A DNA stretch of 30,364 bases from a virus: IMG/VR virus record IMGVR_UViG_3300025879_001526, positions 1-30,364 of that record. One strand, written 5' to 3'. Numbering within the stretch: the stretch's first letter is position 1; each line of letters starts with the position of its first letter. The notes below the pieces were generated by a model. It saw only the letters and a program-made list of their open reading frames with translations, had not been told where the DNA came from and did no database searches. Of this stretch, positions 9,405-18,148 are shown one piece after another. Position numbers and translations under genes: made by a program.

Positions 9405-10454
9405 TTATTTAGGTGATTTTTTTAAGTGAGTATTAAATGTTTTGGTATCACCATTGGATGTTTTAAATGTAACCGTACCATTGTAATCCCATGTTTTAGC
9501 AAATGAGAATGTACCATGCGATTTTGGTTTATTTGTATTAAAGAAAGATGTACTAACATTAAATGTTATTTTACTTTTACCACCAGGAGAAACAGTTGTA
9601 CTTGAAGGTGATACAGTTATCCACTTATCACCACCAATAGTAACACTAATACTAATTGGAGTTGTTCCTAAGTTTTCAATTTCCCAAGTTTTACCAGCAT
9701 TAAATTGTTTAAATCCATCTTTATCAGTACCAAACCCATCAATATCTTTTGTTGTACCGGATGGTTCTTGTAAGTTTTTAATTACCACATTTTCAGTAAG
9801 TACATCGGCGCCACCAGCTACTGCGGTATTTATATCTTGTCTAGCTTGGTTTTCAGCTGATAGTTGTTCATCCAATTTACCAATTTGTGCTCTTAAACTA
9901 TCTATCTCTTGCTTTAACGATTGATTTCTTGCCGTAAGGGATACTCTTTGAATTGCTTCTTGAGTTGCATTTTGAATTGCGTTTTGTAAATCAATAGTAG
10001 TATCTGCAACATTTTCCGAAGCTACAATAGCTTGATTTTCAGCTACACTAGCCTTTAATACTTCACCATCTAATTGAATAAGTAAACTATCAATATTTGT
10101 TTCTAATTGACCAATCCTACCATTTAATGTAGTAACCTCATTTTGTAATAATCGGTTTTGTACCGTTAAATCATCTATCGTTAATAATGATTCTTCATAT
10201 ATAGACCTTAATACCGTAGCAGGTCCTTGCGGTGCACTTTGAGGAATTAATTCAAATATTTCAGTATCAACTGATTTTACTAATTCATTTTTATCGTATT
10301 TTGGCCTTACTAATTTACCAGCAATAACACCATCGGCTAAATCAATATCTTCAAATAAGTTTATACCAACATCGTTCTTTTGCTTAATAGCTAAAGAACC
10401 GCTGATACGCAGTTTACTCAAATATTCATTATTTTTTAGTCCCGAATTATTCAT
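9405..10454 (-). CDS. Coiled-coil structural protein with C-terminal Ig-like domain (349 aa)
   Basis: Residues about 85-207 show heptad-like spacing of Leu/Ile/Val with polar residues (for example LQNEVTTLNGRIGQLETNID), predicting a long, probably trimeric coiled coil. Residues about 245-345 form a beta-sandwich-like domain reading WEIENLGTTPISISVTIGGD and then WITVSPSSTTVSPGGKSKI, the pattern of ASH/BACON-type Ig-like domains. The hinge between them contains DIDGFGTDKDGF. The architecture resembles a short fibre or a whisker/pin-like attachment protein. It is packed between the DNRLRE-type protein and the Pro-rich protein with 1-nt gaps. A tail-fibre-like role is inferred. Confidence 0.5.
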   Translation of the reverse strand: MNNSGLKNNEYLSKLRISGSLAIKQKNDVGINLFEDIDLADGVIAGKLVRPKYDKNELVKSVDTEIFELIPQSAPQGPATVLRSIYEESLLTIDDLTVQNRLLQNEVTTLNGRIGQLETNIDSLLIQLDGEVLKASVAENQAIVASENVADTTIDLQNAIQNATQEAIQRVSLTARNQSLKQEIDSLRAQIGKLDEQLSAENQARQDINTAVAGGADVLTENVVIKNLQEPSGTTKDIDGFGTDKDGFKQFNAGKTWEIENLGTTPISISVTIGGDKWITVSPSSTTVSPGGKSKITFNVSTSFFNTNKPKSHGTFSFAKTWDYNGTVTFKTSNGDTKTFNTHLKKSPK

Positions 10455-10455
10455 A

Positions 10456-11520
10456 TTATCCTATAACACTAAATGTGTAATCCTCATCAAAGAATTGAGG
10501 TGTTCCATCAATTACAATTTTGAATTCAATTTTATATACTCTATCAACTTCCCAATTACTCAAATTAAGTTTAAAATAATTCCCATCAGTATCACAACTT
10601 AATTTTGTGTATTCACTGTAAGGAACTATAACATCATCAGAATGATAATCTTTAATCTGATAATAAGATGTTGTTGGTAAGAATTTACTTATACCATATT
10701 GTGCAGTAGATGTGAAAGATTTTAATGGATATAAATCTCTACCTATCACTCTTAACTTTGGAGTTGTATTTACTTTGTATTCTTTCTTAAAGTTTCTTAT
10801 ACCAACTTTTATTTCTTCTGATGTTAGCTCGGTTAAAGAACCAGTTGTGAATATTGTATCATCCCAACCAATTCTAATTTTCGGTTGATGTATTGTATTC
10901 GTTTCTTTACTAAAGAATTTTAAGATACCATAATCAGATGTATCTGATTCATTTGCAAATGGTAGTTTTAAAATAATACCATCATTTACAATTGAACCAC
11001 TTATCCAATCTTCCATAATATCTTTGATATCCATATTGACATCAGTTGTAAGATATTCAAAATCTTGCGTAGAAAATACATTGTAATAAAAAGTACCACC
11101 CAATCCAGCATAAGAACCAGTAGATACATCGGAAAATTCTGCCGTTTGTAACCAACGTTCAATTGTATCACCTTCTCTATTATTCCAAGTTACACCACCA
11201 GTTGATATATTATCAAATCGAGTACCCTTACCCATTTCCCAACTTTGTGAGATTGGATATGCCTCTAAAGTGAAACTTAATGGAACTTCCTCAGAATCAG
11301 TTTCTTTTAAAATCAATGTAGCTTCTGATAAAGTTACATCACCACTAGCTATACTAGCTGAGAGTGGCTGTATATCAAATTTAAGGAGTGCTCTGGATAC
11401 ATCTTTAATGTTACCATAATATACCTTACTTACCTCTAATACTTCATCTAATCCAGTATTTTGGTCAGGTTGTTGTAAGTACACCGATGCATCTTTTGAT
11501 GCTGTTAAAAAGTAATACAT
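10456..11520 (-). CDS. DNRLRE/CBM-like structural protein (354 aa)
   Basis: The N-terminal ~210 residues begin with TASKDASVYLQQPDQNTGLD and continue through SRALLKFDI, SEATLILKETDS, AYPISQSWEMGKG and WISGSIVNDGIILKL. This is the recognisable sequence rhythm of the DNRLRE domain (CBM96-like), a beta-sandwich common in surface and carbohydrate-binding proteins. The remaining ~140 residues look like a second beta domain. The ATG overlaps the stop of the gp6-like gene by one base (TAATG). Position directly after gp6 suggests a baseplate-peripheral or receptor-contacting protein, but glycan binding is family inference, not shown. Confidence 0.6.
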   Translation of the reverse strand: MYYFLTASKDASVYLQQPDQNTGLDEVLEVSKVYYGNIKDVSRALLKFDIQPLSASIASGDVTLSEATLILKETDSEEVPLSFTLEAYPISQSWEMGKGTRFDNISTGGVTWNNREGDTIERWLQTAEFSDVSTGSYAGLGGTFYYNVFSTQDFEYLTTDVNMDIKDIMEDWISGSIVNDGIILKLPFANESDTSDYGILKFFSKETNTIHQPKIRIGWDDTIFTTGSLTELTSEEIKVGIRNFKKEYKVNTTPKLRVIGRDLYPLKSFTSTAQYGISKFLPTTSYYQIKDYHSDDVIVPYSEYTKLSCDTDGNYFKLNLSNWEVDRVYKIEFKIVIDGTPQFFDEDYTFSVIG

Positions 11521-13556
11521 TATCTAGCTCTCCCTTTTATGTCCGAATCCGGATATTTAATCTCAAATACCGATGGGTCTAAAGATGGATATAAAATCTT
11601 ATCTTTAATCGCCGCTGGTACGTTATATGCGTTTGGTGAATATTTACCACCACATTTATTTACTATTTCCAATTTAGGAACTGAACTAACTCCTTCAACG
11701 TTTGCTATAAGTAGTTCTAATTCACTTATATTAATTGTATTATTAAATGTCCAATTGTTAATATCAAAATAATCTTTTAATTCTTGAATACAATCAGCAA
11801 TAACTTCACTTTTATTATAATTCTTATAAGTTATAATATCAAAGTTGATTCCAATATTAATAATATATCCATCGGATATGTTAACACCATCAGTAAGAAC
11901 TTTATATTCATTTAAATAAGTTTTTAAGTTTTCCTTCACTGCTCTATTAAGTACAGCTAACTTTCCATTGGCATCATATCCCAATAAATAAAGATTGATT
12001 GCAAATGGGTTATTCTTTTCATTATCATTTGAAGTTTTACCAATTAGATAATCTCTAATTTCAGTTTGAACCGATTTTCTATCAGGTTCTTCATTATCAG
12101 GCTTTTCAACAAATCCCATTACTAAATCAGTAAACTCTTGCAGAGCTTTTGGTGAACTTAAAATAGATGATGGTGAGTTATTATCCAAAGTACCATCTGC
12201 CGTAGCGTAAGCCTTTGCTACACCACCAAATTTGGATGGCATTGATAATACTCTTACTTGATAATCTTTAGCAGTTACTGCTCTATTCTGAGAACCAAAG
12301 TTTGCTAATGCATTTTGTCTTATCTCTTCGATAGTATCACCGCCTCTACCACCAGCAGCAGTAACTTCGTTATCAACAGCTACTGAATTTTTGATTGAAT
12401 TGTAAACACCTAATTGTGTGGATGTGAATAATTGAGTATCCTCCTCATATTGAATGTTTGTAATTTTAGTAAGTTCTCCTTTACCAACATTTGATTCAAC
12501 ACCGCCACCAACTAAATACTTTACAGTCATAGTTGTATTGGCTGGAGATGTTCCATATGTTTTTGTTTTCAAAAAGTTTGTTGGGTCAAATGATTCTTCC
12601 AATCTACTAATTGAGTTAGGCAACCCTAATCCAACATTTTTAAGATTTGGAATTAGTTGTTCATCATTTGCAGTTGGGTCACCAGCACCAAATTGGATAG
12701 TAGTTGTACTATCACCATTTACCTTTTTAGTAAATCGTTTTGGTGTTTTTATTGTTTTTAAAATGTAAGGTACACTTTGTTTAAATTGATAAAGGTCTGG
12801 GTCATTAGTTTCGGTATTTGGATAATCAACAAATACCATCTCCTGTCCTAAGTAAGGAACCTCATACCATTTATTACCATTTGAATCCCTTACATCATAT
12901 ATATCAATTACATCAGTCTCAGCTAAGTTAATAGTTTGGAATGCTTGATATGAACCAAAATCAAACTCAGCGGTTTTTACTTCTGCTGAAATAGCTTGTA
13001 CATATTTTTTTACTAAATAGAATGTAATCTCACCATTCACACTATCTCTTTCATATACCGTTATTTCTCTATCAGTTTCATCTGAAAAATCAACAACATC
13101 TCTTGTAATAAATGATATGTTATTAAGTGTAGATTCTACTTTAAATCCTTCTTTAATTCTTAAAAAGTATGTAGTATCATATGTGTTATTTACACCAGTA
13201 CCAATAGCCGGAACTAATTGATAAACCGAAAGGGTTGTTACTGCTGGTGATGTTACCTTTGGTTGGTAACCCAAATATTGTGAAAGTGCAATTACATTCT
13301 CAATATCTTCAGCATGAACCATTAATGATTCTTTTAAAGTATCATCAATATAATATGAAAGGGAATCACCAATATAAGATGCCATTTCAATAAACATCAT
13401 ACCTGGCGATGATTCGTTAAAATCAGAATATGTTTTTGGGAAATAAGTTTTAGCAAACTCAATTAAGTTTCCTCTAAATTGAGCAAAATCTTTATTGAGG
13501 TATTTTATATCCTTACCCCTATTCTTAAAGTTTTTATTTGTTTTTGTTATAGCCAT
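11520..13556 (-). CDS. 6: Baseplate wedge protein gp6-like (baseplate J family)
   Basis: This 678-residue protein begins with a basic segment, then KYLNKDFAQFRGNLIEFAKT and FNESSPGMMFIEMASYIGDS. This is the typical opening of T4 gp6/baseplate J proteins, in which an SPG-M-x-x-E motif precedes a helix that packs in the wedge. A middle segment GGRGGDTIEEIRQNALANFG, followed by RAVTAKDYQ, matches the other conserved block of the family. In T4, gp6 dimers join the wedges into the ring around the hub and transmit the sheath-contraction signal. Length matches T4 gp6 (about 660 residues). It lies 6 nt after the gp25-like gene, the same neighbourhood seen in other myoviruses. Confidence 0.9.
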   Translation of the reverse strand: MAITKTNKNFKNRGKDIKYLNKDFAQFRGNLIEFAKTYFPKTYSDFNESSPGMMFIEMASYIGDSLSYYIDDTLKESLMVHAEDIENVIALSQYLGYQPKVTSPAVTTLSVYQLVPAIGTGVNNTYDTTYFLRIKEGFKVESTLNNISFITRDVVDFSDETDREITVYERDSVNGEITFYLVKKYVQAISAEVKTAEFDFGSYQAFQTINLAETDVIDIYDVRDSNGNKWYEVPYLGQEMVFVDYPNTETNDPDLYQFKQSVPYILKTIKTPKRFTKKVNGDSTTTIQFGAGDPTANDEQLIPNLKNVGLGLPNSISRLEESFDPTNFLKTKTYGTSPANTTMTVKYLVGGGVESNVGKGELTKITNIQYEEDTQLFTSTQLGVYNSIKNSVAVDNEVTAAGGRGGDTIEEIRQNALANFGSQNRAVTAKDYQVRVLSMPSKFGGVAKAYATADGTLDNNSPSSILSSPKALQEFTDLVMGFVEKPDNEEPDRKSVQTEIRDYLIGKTSNDNEKNNPFAINLYLLGYDANGKLAVLNRAVKENLKTYLNEYKVLTDGVNISDGYIINIGINFDIITYKNYNKSEVIADCIQELKDYFDINNWTFNNTINISELELLIANVEGVSSVPKLEIVNKCGGKYSPNAYNVPAAIKDKILYPSLDPSVFEIKYPDSDIKGRAR

Positions 13557-13562
13557 ATCGTA

Positions 13563-13991
13563 TTACCCCTGTACAGTAAATGTTAATTCGTTTAGTCCAA
13601 TATTATCACCTATTCTGAATTTTAGTGAAACATTTACTCTATTGTTATCTTTTAATTCATTAGATGAATCTATATTAATTTCATCAACCGAAACATATGG
13701 TAACCATTTTTCTAATGTTTCATTGATTGTATCTTCAATTTTTATTTCAAAATCATCAACACTTTGTTCAAATAGTATTTCTTGCAAACCACTACCAAAT
13801 TCAGGTTGTAAAACTCTCTCACCTCTTTTAGTTAAGAGTAAATTTTTTATATTGGATTTAACTTGCTCAGATGTTTGAAATGTTTGATTAAATGTTGAAT
13901 TACCAAATTGTAATGGCAAAGATAATCCAATCGCATAATCATTGTACGATTCGGTATCCTTTACTATCTTTGAGCCCAATTCAACTGCCAT
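13563..13991 (-). CDS. 25: Baseplate wedge protein gp25-like
   Basis: The 142-residue product contains LLTKRGERVLQPEFGSGLQE, followed by LFEQ. This is the signature of the gp25/GpW family, with the conserved R-G-E-R and P-x-F-G-S-x-L. These proteins are structural, despite the lysozyme-like label sometimes attached, and form the wedge core that nucleates sheath assembly. The length agrees with the family (about 130-150 residues). It is followed directly by the gp6-like gene and preceded by a small coiled-coil protein gene (6-nt gap). Confidence 0.93.
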   Translation of the reverse strand: MAVELGSKIVKDTESYNDYAIGLSLPLQFGNSTFNQTFQTSEQVKSNIKNLLLTKRGERVLQPEFGSGLQEILFEQSVDDFEIKIEDTINETLEKWLPYVSVDEINIDSSNELKDNNRVNVSLKFRIGDNIGLNELTFTVQG

Positions 13992-13997
13992 AATCTA

Positions 13998-14540
13998 TTA
14001 ATCCATTCCAGGCCTCCAAGGACCTTTCTTTTTATCCATTGCTTTTAACAAACCACTGTAATCTCTATTTAAAGCTTTATCCACGGCTGGAACACCCGTA
14101 CTAACTCCTAAACCTTGAGGTCTACCACCATTCACCATATCACCATATCCCATTTTATCTGCTATACTTTGTGCACCCAATGTATGAGTTGAGTTTGAAT
14201 TAAAACTCATTGTACCAGATGATACTTCAGTTGGGGCACCTGCATAAGTTTGAGTTTGAGGTGCGTTAAATGGTTGTGTTTGATTTAAAATCTCATTTAA
14301 GATTGGATTCTTACTCAATACCCTTTGTGGTTGAGCAGGTGTATGTACTTCCATAACCGGCTCATCCATAAATGTTGGTTGTGCTGGTTTTGGTTTTAGA
14401 GTTTCTCTAAGTTGTTTATTTTCTTTCAATAACTTAGACATCTCTTTTTTAACACCCTCCTTTACCAAAGTTGGTAGAATAGCTTTAATCTCTTCTTTTA
14501 CAATAATTTGAATTGCTTTTACTAATTTATCAGTATTCAT
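13998..14540 (-). CDS. Small coiled-coil tail-operon protein (180 aa)
   Basis: Not assigned to a T4 gene. Residues about 5-47 form an amphipathic Lys/Glu-rich helix (KAIQIIVKEEIKAILPTLVK and onward). Residues 50-125 are Pro/Gln/Thr/Ser-rich and likely disordered. The C-terminus is a short charged helix (ALNRDYSGLLKAMDKKKGPW) that may be a docking peptide. This helix-linker-helix layout suggests an assembly factor or an adaptor rather than a rigid structural unit. An ATATTTATA element lies at 14567-14575, 27 nt or more upstream of its ATG, so a promoter may start here and drive gp25 and gp6. Confidence 0.55.
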   Translation of the reverse strand: MNTDKLVKAIQIIVKEEIKAILPTLVKEGVKKEMSKLLKENKQLRETLKPKPAQPTFMDEPVMEVHTPAQPQRVLSKNPILNEILNQTQPFNAPQTQTYAGAPTEVSSGTMSFNSNSTHTLGAQSIADKMGYGDMVNGGRPQGLGVSTGVPAVDKALNRDYSGLLKAMDKKKGPWRPGMD

Positions 14541-14566
14541 TTTATTATGTTTTGTATTACTCTCCC

Positions 14567-14575
14567 TATAAATAT
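14567..14575 (-). promoter_or_regulatory. Candidate late promoter element ATATTTATA
   Basis: The minus strand reads AAATATTTATAGGGAG about 30 nt upstream of the ATG at 14540, in the 61-nt gap between two tail genes. It belongs to the recurrent ATATTTAT family. Activity is inferred. Confidence 0.45.
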
Positions 14576-14601
14576 TTAATTTATGTATTTTCGTTTTTTA
14601 A

Positions 14602-15168
14602 TTATCCAATAACCGAATATCCAGTCCATACTATAACACCAGGACCCGGAATAGGGGTTGGAGCACCTGGATATAATGATGTTGTTGATATTAAACCAGA
14701 TACACTTAATAAGTGTAAGGTTGCTGCGTTTACAAACATATCAACAAATAATGATGCGTTATTATTGGGTGGTGGTGATGGTATAGAAGGCCAACTACCA
14801 GGGTTAATAACAGTATTATTTGTAACTGCTATATTTTGGATTGAACCTGGTGCTGGTATTAATGGTATTGGGAATGGTTTCATTGGCGCACCTGCCCAAT
14901 AAGCCACTACACCCTTCCCAAACTCACCTATTAAATTAAATGATGATGAACTACTTAATCTACCTTGTGTTAATGCCAACTTAAATAAGTTTTCCATTAT
15001 ACTCTTATTACCAGATTGAATACCTATTAAGTTAATTGAATCAGTCCCTCGCTTTACCGCAGAATCATATTCATTGGCATATAAACTTGCTACAAAATCA
15101 ATATCATCTATTAATTCAGGTCTATTTGCATATCGTAGTATGTTTGCTTTAAATATTGACCAAGACAT
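14602..15168 (-). CDS. Tail-operon protein of unknown function (188 aa)
   Basis: The product begins MSWSIFKANILRYANRPELI, continues with an alpha-helical first half carrying KRGTDSINLIG, and ends with a Pro/Gly/Asn-rich, hydrophobic second half. I associate this helix arrangement with small, uncharacterised baseplate proteins of marine T4-like phages. No catalytic motif or signal peptide is visible. It begins exactly one base after the stop of the gp5-like hub gene, so hub-associated function is plausible. Confidence is high that it is a gene and low for the role. Confidence 0.55.
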   Translation of the reverse strand: MSWSIFKANILRYANRPELIDDIDFVASLYANEYDSAVKRGTDSINLIGIQSGNKSIMENLFKLALTQGRLSSSSSFNLIGEFGKGVVAYWAGAPMKPFPIPLIPAPGSIQNIAVTNNTVINPGSWPSIPSPPPNNNASLFVDMFVNAATLHLLSVSGLISTTSLYPGAPTPIPGPGVIVWTGYSVIG

Positions 15169-16401
15169 TTATGATGTTTTGTTTAGTGCACTTAAAAAAT
15201 TCTTTAATTTAGATTTTATACTATTAAAGGTTGCAACATTTGTTGGGCCTGTTGCAGATGGACCGGATGGTGTTAAATAAATTTGTTGAGTTATAGCATC
15301 GATTAGTTCTTCCATCAAACCTAATAAAGTTTCACCTCTTACCAATGATTCCAATTCAACATTTCCTAAATTTATATTACCATTATCTGTATTTAAATTA
15401 ATATTTCTATCGTTTGTCAAAACATTAATATCATCACCAACACTTACTTCTATACCAAATTTATTATCAATTGATAATGTACCATCTGAAATAAATCCAT
15501 AATTCTTTTTTGAATAAAAAATCATTTCAGCATTTTTAGATGACAGAATAACCCTTCCAGAATTTAAGATAAGTTGGTCACCTTTTAATTCAGATGGAAA
15601 ATTTTCAAATGAGTTTGGTTTAGTTTCAAAATCAGTACCACCTCCATCATCAACAGTACCAGGTTGAAATGCGGCTTGGTACTCACCAGACCCCAATAGA
15701 ATAATTGTACCATCTCTGTTAATATCTTCTTCAACGATTGAATTAGCAACATTTTGCCTATTTATTGCTGCTTCCGAGTTTCTGATTGTTATTGTTGGTG
15801 AAAATACATTATTTGCGTTATTATATGCGGAAAATCTTAAAGATTGACCAAATCGAGATTGTATTAAACTATCCCCTTCATATAATTTTAATTTATGAAT
15901 TCCTTCTTCAAGTGAAAAATAATCACCAAATCCATCTACATCCTGAGAACCTTCGGATGAAGATTTAACAATTCCGGTCTTTTGAGAATTACTATAATTT
16001 TTTGATTTACTACCTTCAACGGCCTTTTCTTTTGCTGGGAATAAATTTGATATTAGATTTTCAGCGGTCGAAGTATTTGGTGATAGTCCTTTACTTAGGG
16101 GTTCATAGAAATAATCACTACCAACTTTACTTATTCGTACACTTTGGTTTCTTACAGGTAAATTTGTTAAAGTAGATATAAGAGGCTTAGCAACAATAAG
16201 TTCATTATTCTGAATAGATGATAGTAACCTACATTCAATTGAACCAACATCAGAAATAGTTATAACACCGTCGGTTATAAGAGGATGGGCATCATCTAAT
16301 ATAACACTATAAACAATAGCAATTTCAGTTGCTTGAGATGCTCTAACATTACTCGATTGATTCGATTGAACGGAACTTATTCTACCATTAGCTAATCCCA
16401 T
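15169..16401 (-). CDS. gp5-like baseplate hub/spike protein (410 aa), no lysozyme domain
   Basis: Residues about 25-105 form a beta-rich segment (AIVYSVILDDAHPLITDGVI and onward) consistent with an OB-fold. Residues about 270-350 carry short alternating strands with Asp/Asn turns, such as GRVILSSKNAEMIFYSKKNY and NINLNTDNGNINLGN. This resembles the triple-beta-helix needle of T4 gp5 and VgrG proteins. T4 gp5 has a lysozyme domain between these parts. Here the intervening ~150 residues contain none that I can recognise, as in many marine T4-like phages. The C-terminus is helical and ends in a Pro/Ser/Thr linker. Its place between two small tail proteins and upstream of gp25 and gp6 supports a hub or spike role. 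The exact T4 counterpart is inferred. Confidence 0.6.
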   Translation of the reverse strand: MGLANGRISSVQSNQSSNVRASQATEIAIVYSVILDDAHPLITDGVITISDVGSIECRLLSSIQNNELIVAKPLISTLTNLPVRNQSVRISKVGSDYFYEPLSKGLSPNTSTAENLISNLFPAKEKAVEGSKSKNYSNSQKTGIVKSSSEGSQDVDGFGDYFSLEEGIHKLKLYEGDSLIQSRFGQSLRFSAYNNANNVFSPTITIRNSEAAINRQNVANSIVEEDINRDGTIILLGSGEYQAAFQPGTVDDGGGTDFETKPNSFENFPSELKGDQLILNSGRVILSSKNAEMIFYSKKNYGFISDGTLSIDNKFGIEVSVGDDINVLTNDRNINLNTDNGNINLGNVELESLVRGETLLGLMEELIDAITQQIYLTPSGPSATGPTNVATFNSIKSKLKNFLSALNKTS

Positions 16402-16402
16402 C

Positions 16403-16798
16403 TTACTTTTCCAATTTTTGTTTTACTTCTTCCAAATCGTTTTCAATAGAATCCATTCGTTGAACTTCGTCTTGAACTGATTCAATTTCGGAAAGTAGTT
16501 GTTCTCTTTCAGCGGCTGATAAGAATCCCTCTTCCCCATCATTCTTTTGGTTGGCCAACATTATACGTTGAGCAATGGTTGCTAACTTAACTAATTGGTC
16601 ATCATTACGAACAGATGTATCTATTAAATCTTTTAGAATTGGACCTACAACAGCCATATCACCAGCATGCCTTACCATCTTTCTCATTTCAGCGATAAGG
16701 TCTGATATATTTTTCTTTTTAGTAATTTGGTTGTTGTAAATATCTTGAAACAACCCACTTAGGTTTTTACCTGGGAATAATTCGAATTCTGCTGACAT
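16403..16798 (-). CDS. Helical tail-operon protein (131 aa)
   Basis: The product opens MSAEFELFPGKNLSGLFQDI and is almost entirely helical, with a C-terminal coiled coil from about residue 95 (EREQLLSEIESVQDEVQRMD). No membrane segment or enzyme motif is visible. It is one base upstream of the hub/spike gene. An ATATTTATATAT element lies 25 nt or more upstream. I infer a structural or assembly role with the hub. A length near 130 residues and an acidic coiled coil would also fit a chaperone for the neighbouring spike. Confidence 0.55.
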   Translation of the reverse strand: MSAEFELFPGKNLSGLFQDIYNNQITKKKNISDLIAEMRKMVRHAGDMAVVGPILKDLIDTSVRNDDQLVKLATIAQRIMLANQKNDGEEGFLSAAEREQLLSEIESVQDEVQRMDSIENDLEEVKQKLEK

Positions 16799-16822
16799 AC
16801 TTTATTAATATATTGTTCAATA

Positions 16823-16831
16823 TATAAATAT
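16823..16831 (-). promoter_or_regulatory. Candidate late promoter element ATATTTATA
   Basis: The minus strand reads TTGATATTTATATATTG upstream of the ATG at 16798. The same TTGATATTTATATAT string recurs upstream of the next gene (17008-17016), which strengthens the case for a shared regulatory element. Confidence 0.5.
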
Positions 16832-16851
16832 CAATAAAGTAAAAAGTGAAT

Positions 16852-16989
16852 TTACTTACCCTGCCCAGCGTAAGCTTTCTTATAATACTTAGCGTTTTTT
16901 GAACGTGAAGTTTTAGTTTTTGAATGGATTCCTGGTCTTTTTTTTGAAGTCCCCCCACCATAGTTTCCTGATACTATACCCTTTGCCAT
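16852..16989 (-). CDS. Small basic phage protein, 45 aa
   Basis: The ATG at 16989 opens a 45-codon frame ending in TAA at 16852. The product starts MAKGIVSGNYGGGTSKKRPG, continues with the basic segment IHSKTKTSRSKNAKYY, and ends KKAYAGQGK. The K-R-P-G-x-H-x-K core followed by a Y-K-K-x-Y-x-G-Q-G tail is a pattern I recognise from tiny conserved proteins in other phages, which argues that this short frame is real. It contains about 15 Lys/Arg and no acidic residue, so nucleic-acid or capsid-interior binding is possible. A TTGATATTTATATAT element and an overlapping TATAAATA lie 11-27 nt upstream. The longer overlapping frame at 16767-16961 looks like a shadow. Confidence 0.75.
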   Translation of the reverse strand: MAKGIVSGNYGGGTSKKRPGIHSKTKTSRSKNAKYYKKAYAGQGK

Positions 16990-17007
16990 AATAAAAAATT
17001 ATTTATA

Positions 17008-17016
17008 TATAAATAT
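17008..17016 (-). promoter_or_regulatory. Candidate late promoter element ATATTTATA with adjoining TATAAATA
   Basis: The minus strand reads TTGATATTTATATATAAATA. It contains both the recurrent ATATTTATA element and, at 17007-17000, an exact match to the T4 late-promoter core TATAAATA, 10 nt before the ATG at 16989. It appears to be the head of the main tail operon. Confidence 0.5.
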
Positions 17017-17036
17017 CAATAAACAAAAAAGTGATT

Positions 17037-17567
17037 TTATTTGTTCTTGTAGAAGAATTCTAATATATCTCGTTCCAAAGTAACATCCATTACGAAGTTG
17101 TTACCATACATAATGCTGGTAAAGGTTTCTTCCTCTTCTTCTGCTATTTCAATAACGTAATCTATTTCATCAAATGTTACTTTATAACTTTCACTTTTTT
17201 TGATTCTTTGTATGTTTTTATGTTCCGTAGTTCTCTCAACAACTTCCTTACCACTTATATCAGGTACGTTTAAAAGTTGAGTTACACATTTAGCATAGTT
17301 TGTTTTAAGGGTATCTATAAAGAAGATATCATCCATCTTACTCATTAGATATAATCGTTGTTTTTTATTCAACCCACCTGCTTTAAAATCACCAGTGTAT
17401 TGTACGATTGGTAAAGATAATATTGCCTGTTTAGAATCATCTTTTAAATTTCTGAAATCTACTTTGGATTTTATTTGATGTGGATGATTAATATCTTTAT
17501 CACATGGTAGTGCTAAAATATCATAGAATGTATTTGTACCAAAGTGTTCTTGTATTAGAGGACTCAT
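17037..17567 (-). CDS. Unknown protein at end of two-component operon (176 aa)
   Basis: Not recognised. The product begins MSPLIQEHFGTNTFYDILAL. It has a mixed alpha/beta middle with a basic stretch (GGLNKKQRLYLMSKMDD) and an acidic C-terminal part (VIEIAEEEEETFTSIMYGNN). No membrane segment or catalytic signature is visible. It starts 2 nt after the stop of the coiled-coil membrane protein gene, so it is co-transcribed with the kinase/regulator pair, or is the last gene before the tail operon. A hub-assembly role is possible from position but is speculation. Confidence 0.5.
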   Translation of the reverse strand: MSPLIQEHFGTNTFYDILALPCDKDINHPHQIKSKVDFRNLKDDSKQAILSLPIVQYTGDFKAGGLNKKQRLYLMSKMDDIFFIDTLKTNYAKCVTQLLNVPDISGKEVVERTTEHKNIQRIKKSESYKVTFDEIDYVIEIAEEEEETFTSIMYGNNFVMDVTLERDILEFFYKNK

Positions 17568-17569
17568 CG

Positions 17570-18142
17570 TTATTCTTTTTCAGTAGCATATTTTACACCC
17601 ATAATTGTACCAACGATTGAGAATGCGTTAGTAAGGAGAATACCAAACATATTACTCCAAGTAGAACCAATGATTTGAGTATCAGTACCAGACATAAGTG
17701 CCAATCCATACATAACAGTTGTAAGAACACCAACACCAACAATTACATAAAGTGCAACTTTTACAATTGTACTGATTAATTCGAATTGAGTTTTCTTTTG
17801 CATTACTTCCAAATCTTCCAATGCCTTATCCTTACCTTTTTCAGCTTCCTCTCTTAACTGATTGGATTCTTCCAATGCTATTTGGAGTTCTTCCATCAGT
17901 CCATCATTTTCTTTTTGTTTATTAACAAGTTCTTTATTTTGTTGTTGAACTTGTTTAGTTACCTTTAATCTTTTTCTTCTTGATTCGGAATCCTTTTCCT
18001 TACAAAGTTTTAGATACTCTTCGAACTCAGTATCACCTTTAGGTGCTTGAAGAATCTTTAAGAAGTTTCCTTCTATGTAAATTCTTTTCTTTTTAGCAAC
18101 ACCTAAAAGAACATCTCTTGTATGTTTTGTAACCTCAATCAT
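17570..18142 (-). CDS. Coiled-coil membrane protein, two C-terminal TM segments (190 aa)
   Basis: Residues 1-35 form a small N-terminal region (VTKHTRDVLLGVAKKKRIYI). Residues about 45-118 are a charged coiled coil rich in Lys, Glu and Gln. Hydrophobic segments at about 124-148 (ISTIVKVALYVIVGVGVLTT) and about 162-183 (NMFGILLTNAFSIVGTIMGV) are separated by a short polar loop, giving a hairpin with both ends in the cytoplasm. The basic/charged N-terminal part and hairpin could make a holin, but the long coiled coil is unusual for one. The gene follows the response regulator by 6 nt, so a membrane effector or scaffold for the signalling proteins is the main alternative. Function unassigned. 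Confidence 0.55.
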   Translation of the reverse strand: MIEVTKHTRDVLLGVAKKKRIYIEGNFLKILQAPKGDTEFEEYLKLCKEKDSESRRKRLKVTKQVQQQNKELVNKQKENDGLMEELQIALEESNQLREEAEKGKDKALEDLEVMQKKTQFELISTIVKVALYVIVGVGVLTTVMYGLALMSGTDTQIIGSTWSNMFGILLTNAFSIVGTIMGVKYATEKE

Positions 18143-18148
18143 TATAGG

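Noticed and set aside
13563-13991. Lysozyme activity for the gp25-like protein
   Set aside because: The gp25 family is often labelled lysozyme-like, but established structural work treats it as a baseplate wedge core and no catalytic Glu/Asp pair is evident.
16767-16961. A 64-codon minus frame between the helical tail protein and the 45-residue gene
   Set aside because: It overlaps the better supported 45-residue gene in another frame, contains low-complexity sequence, and has no recognisable motif or spacing logic.
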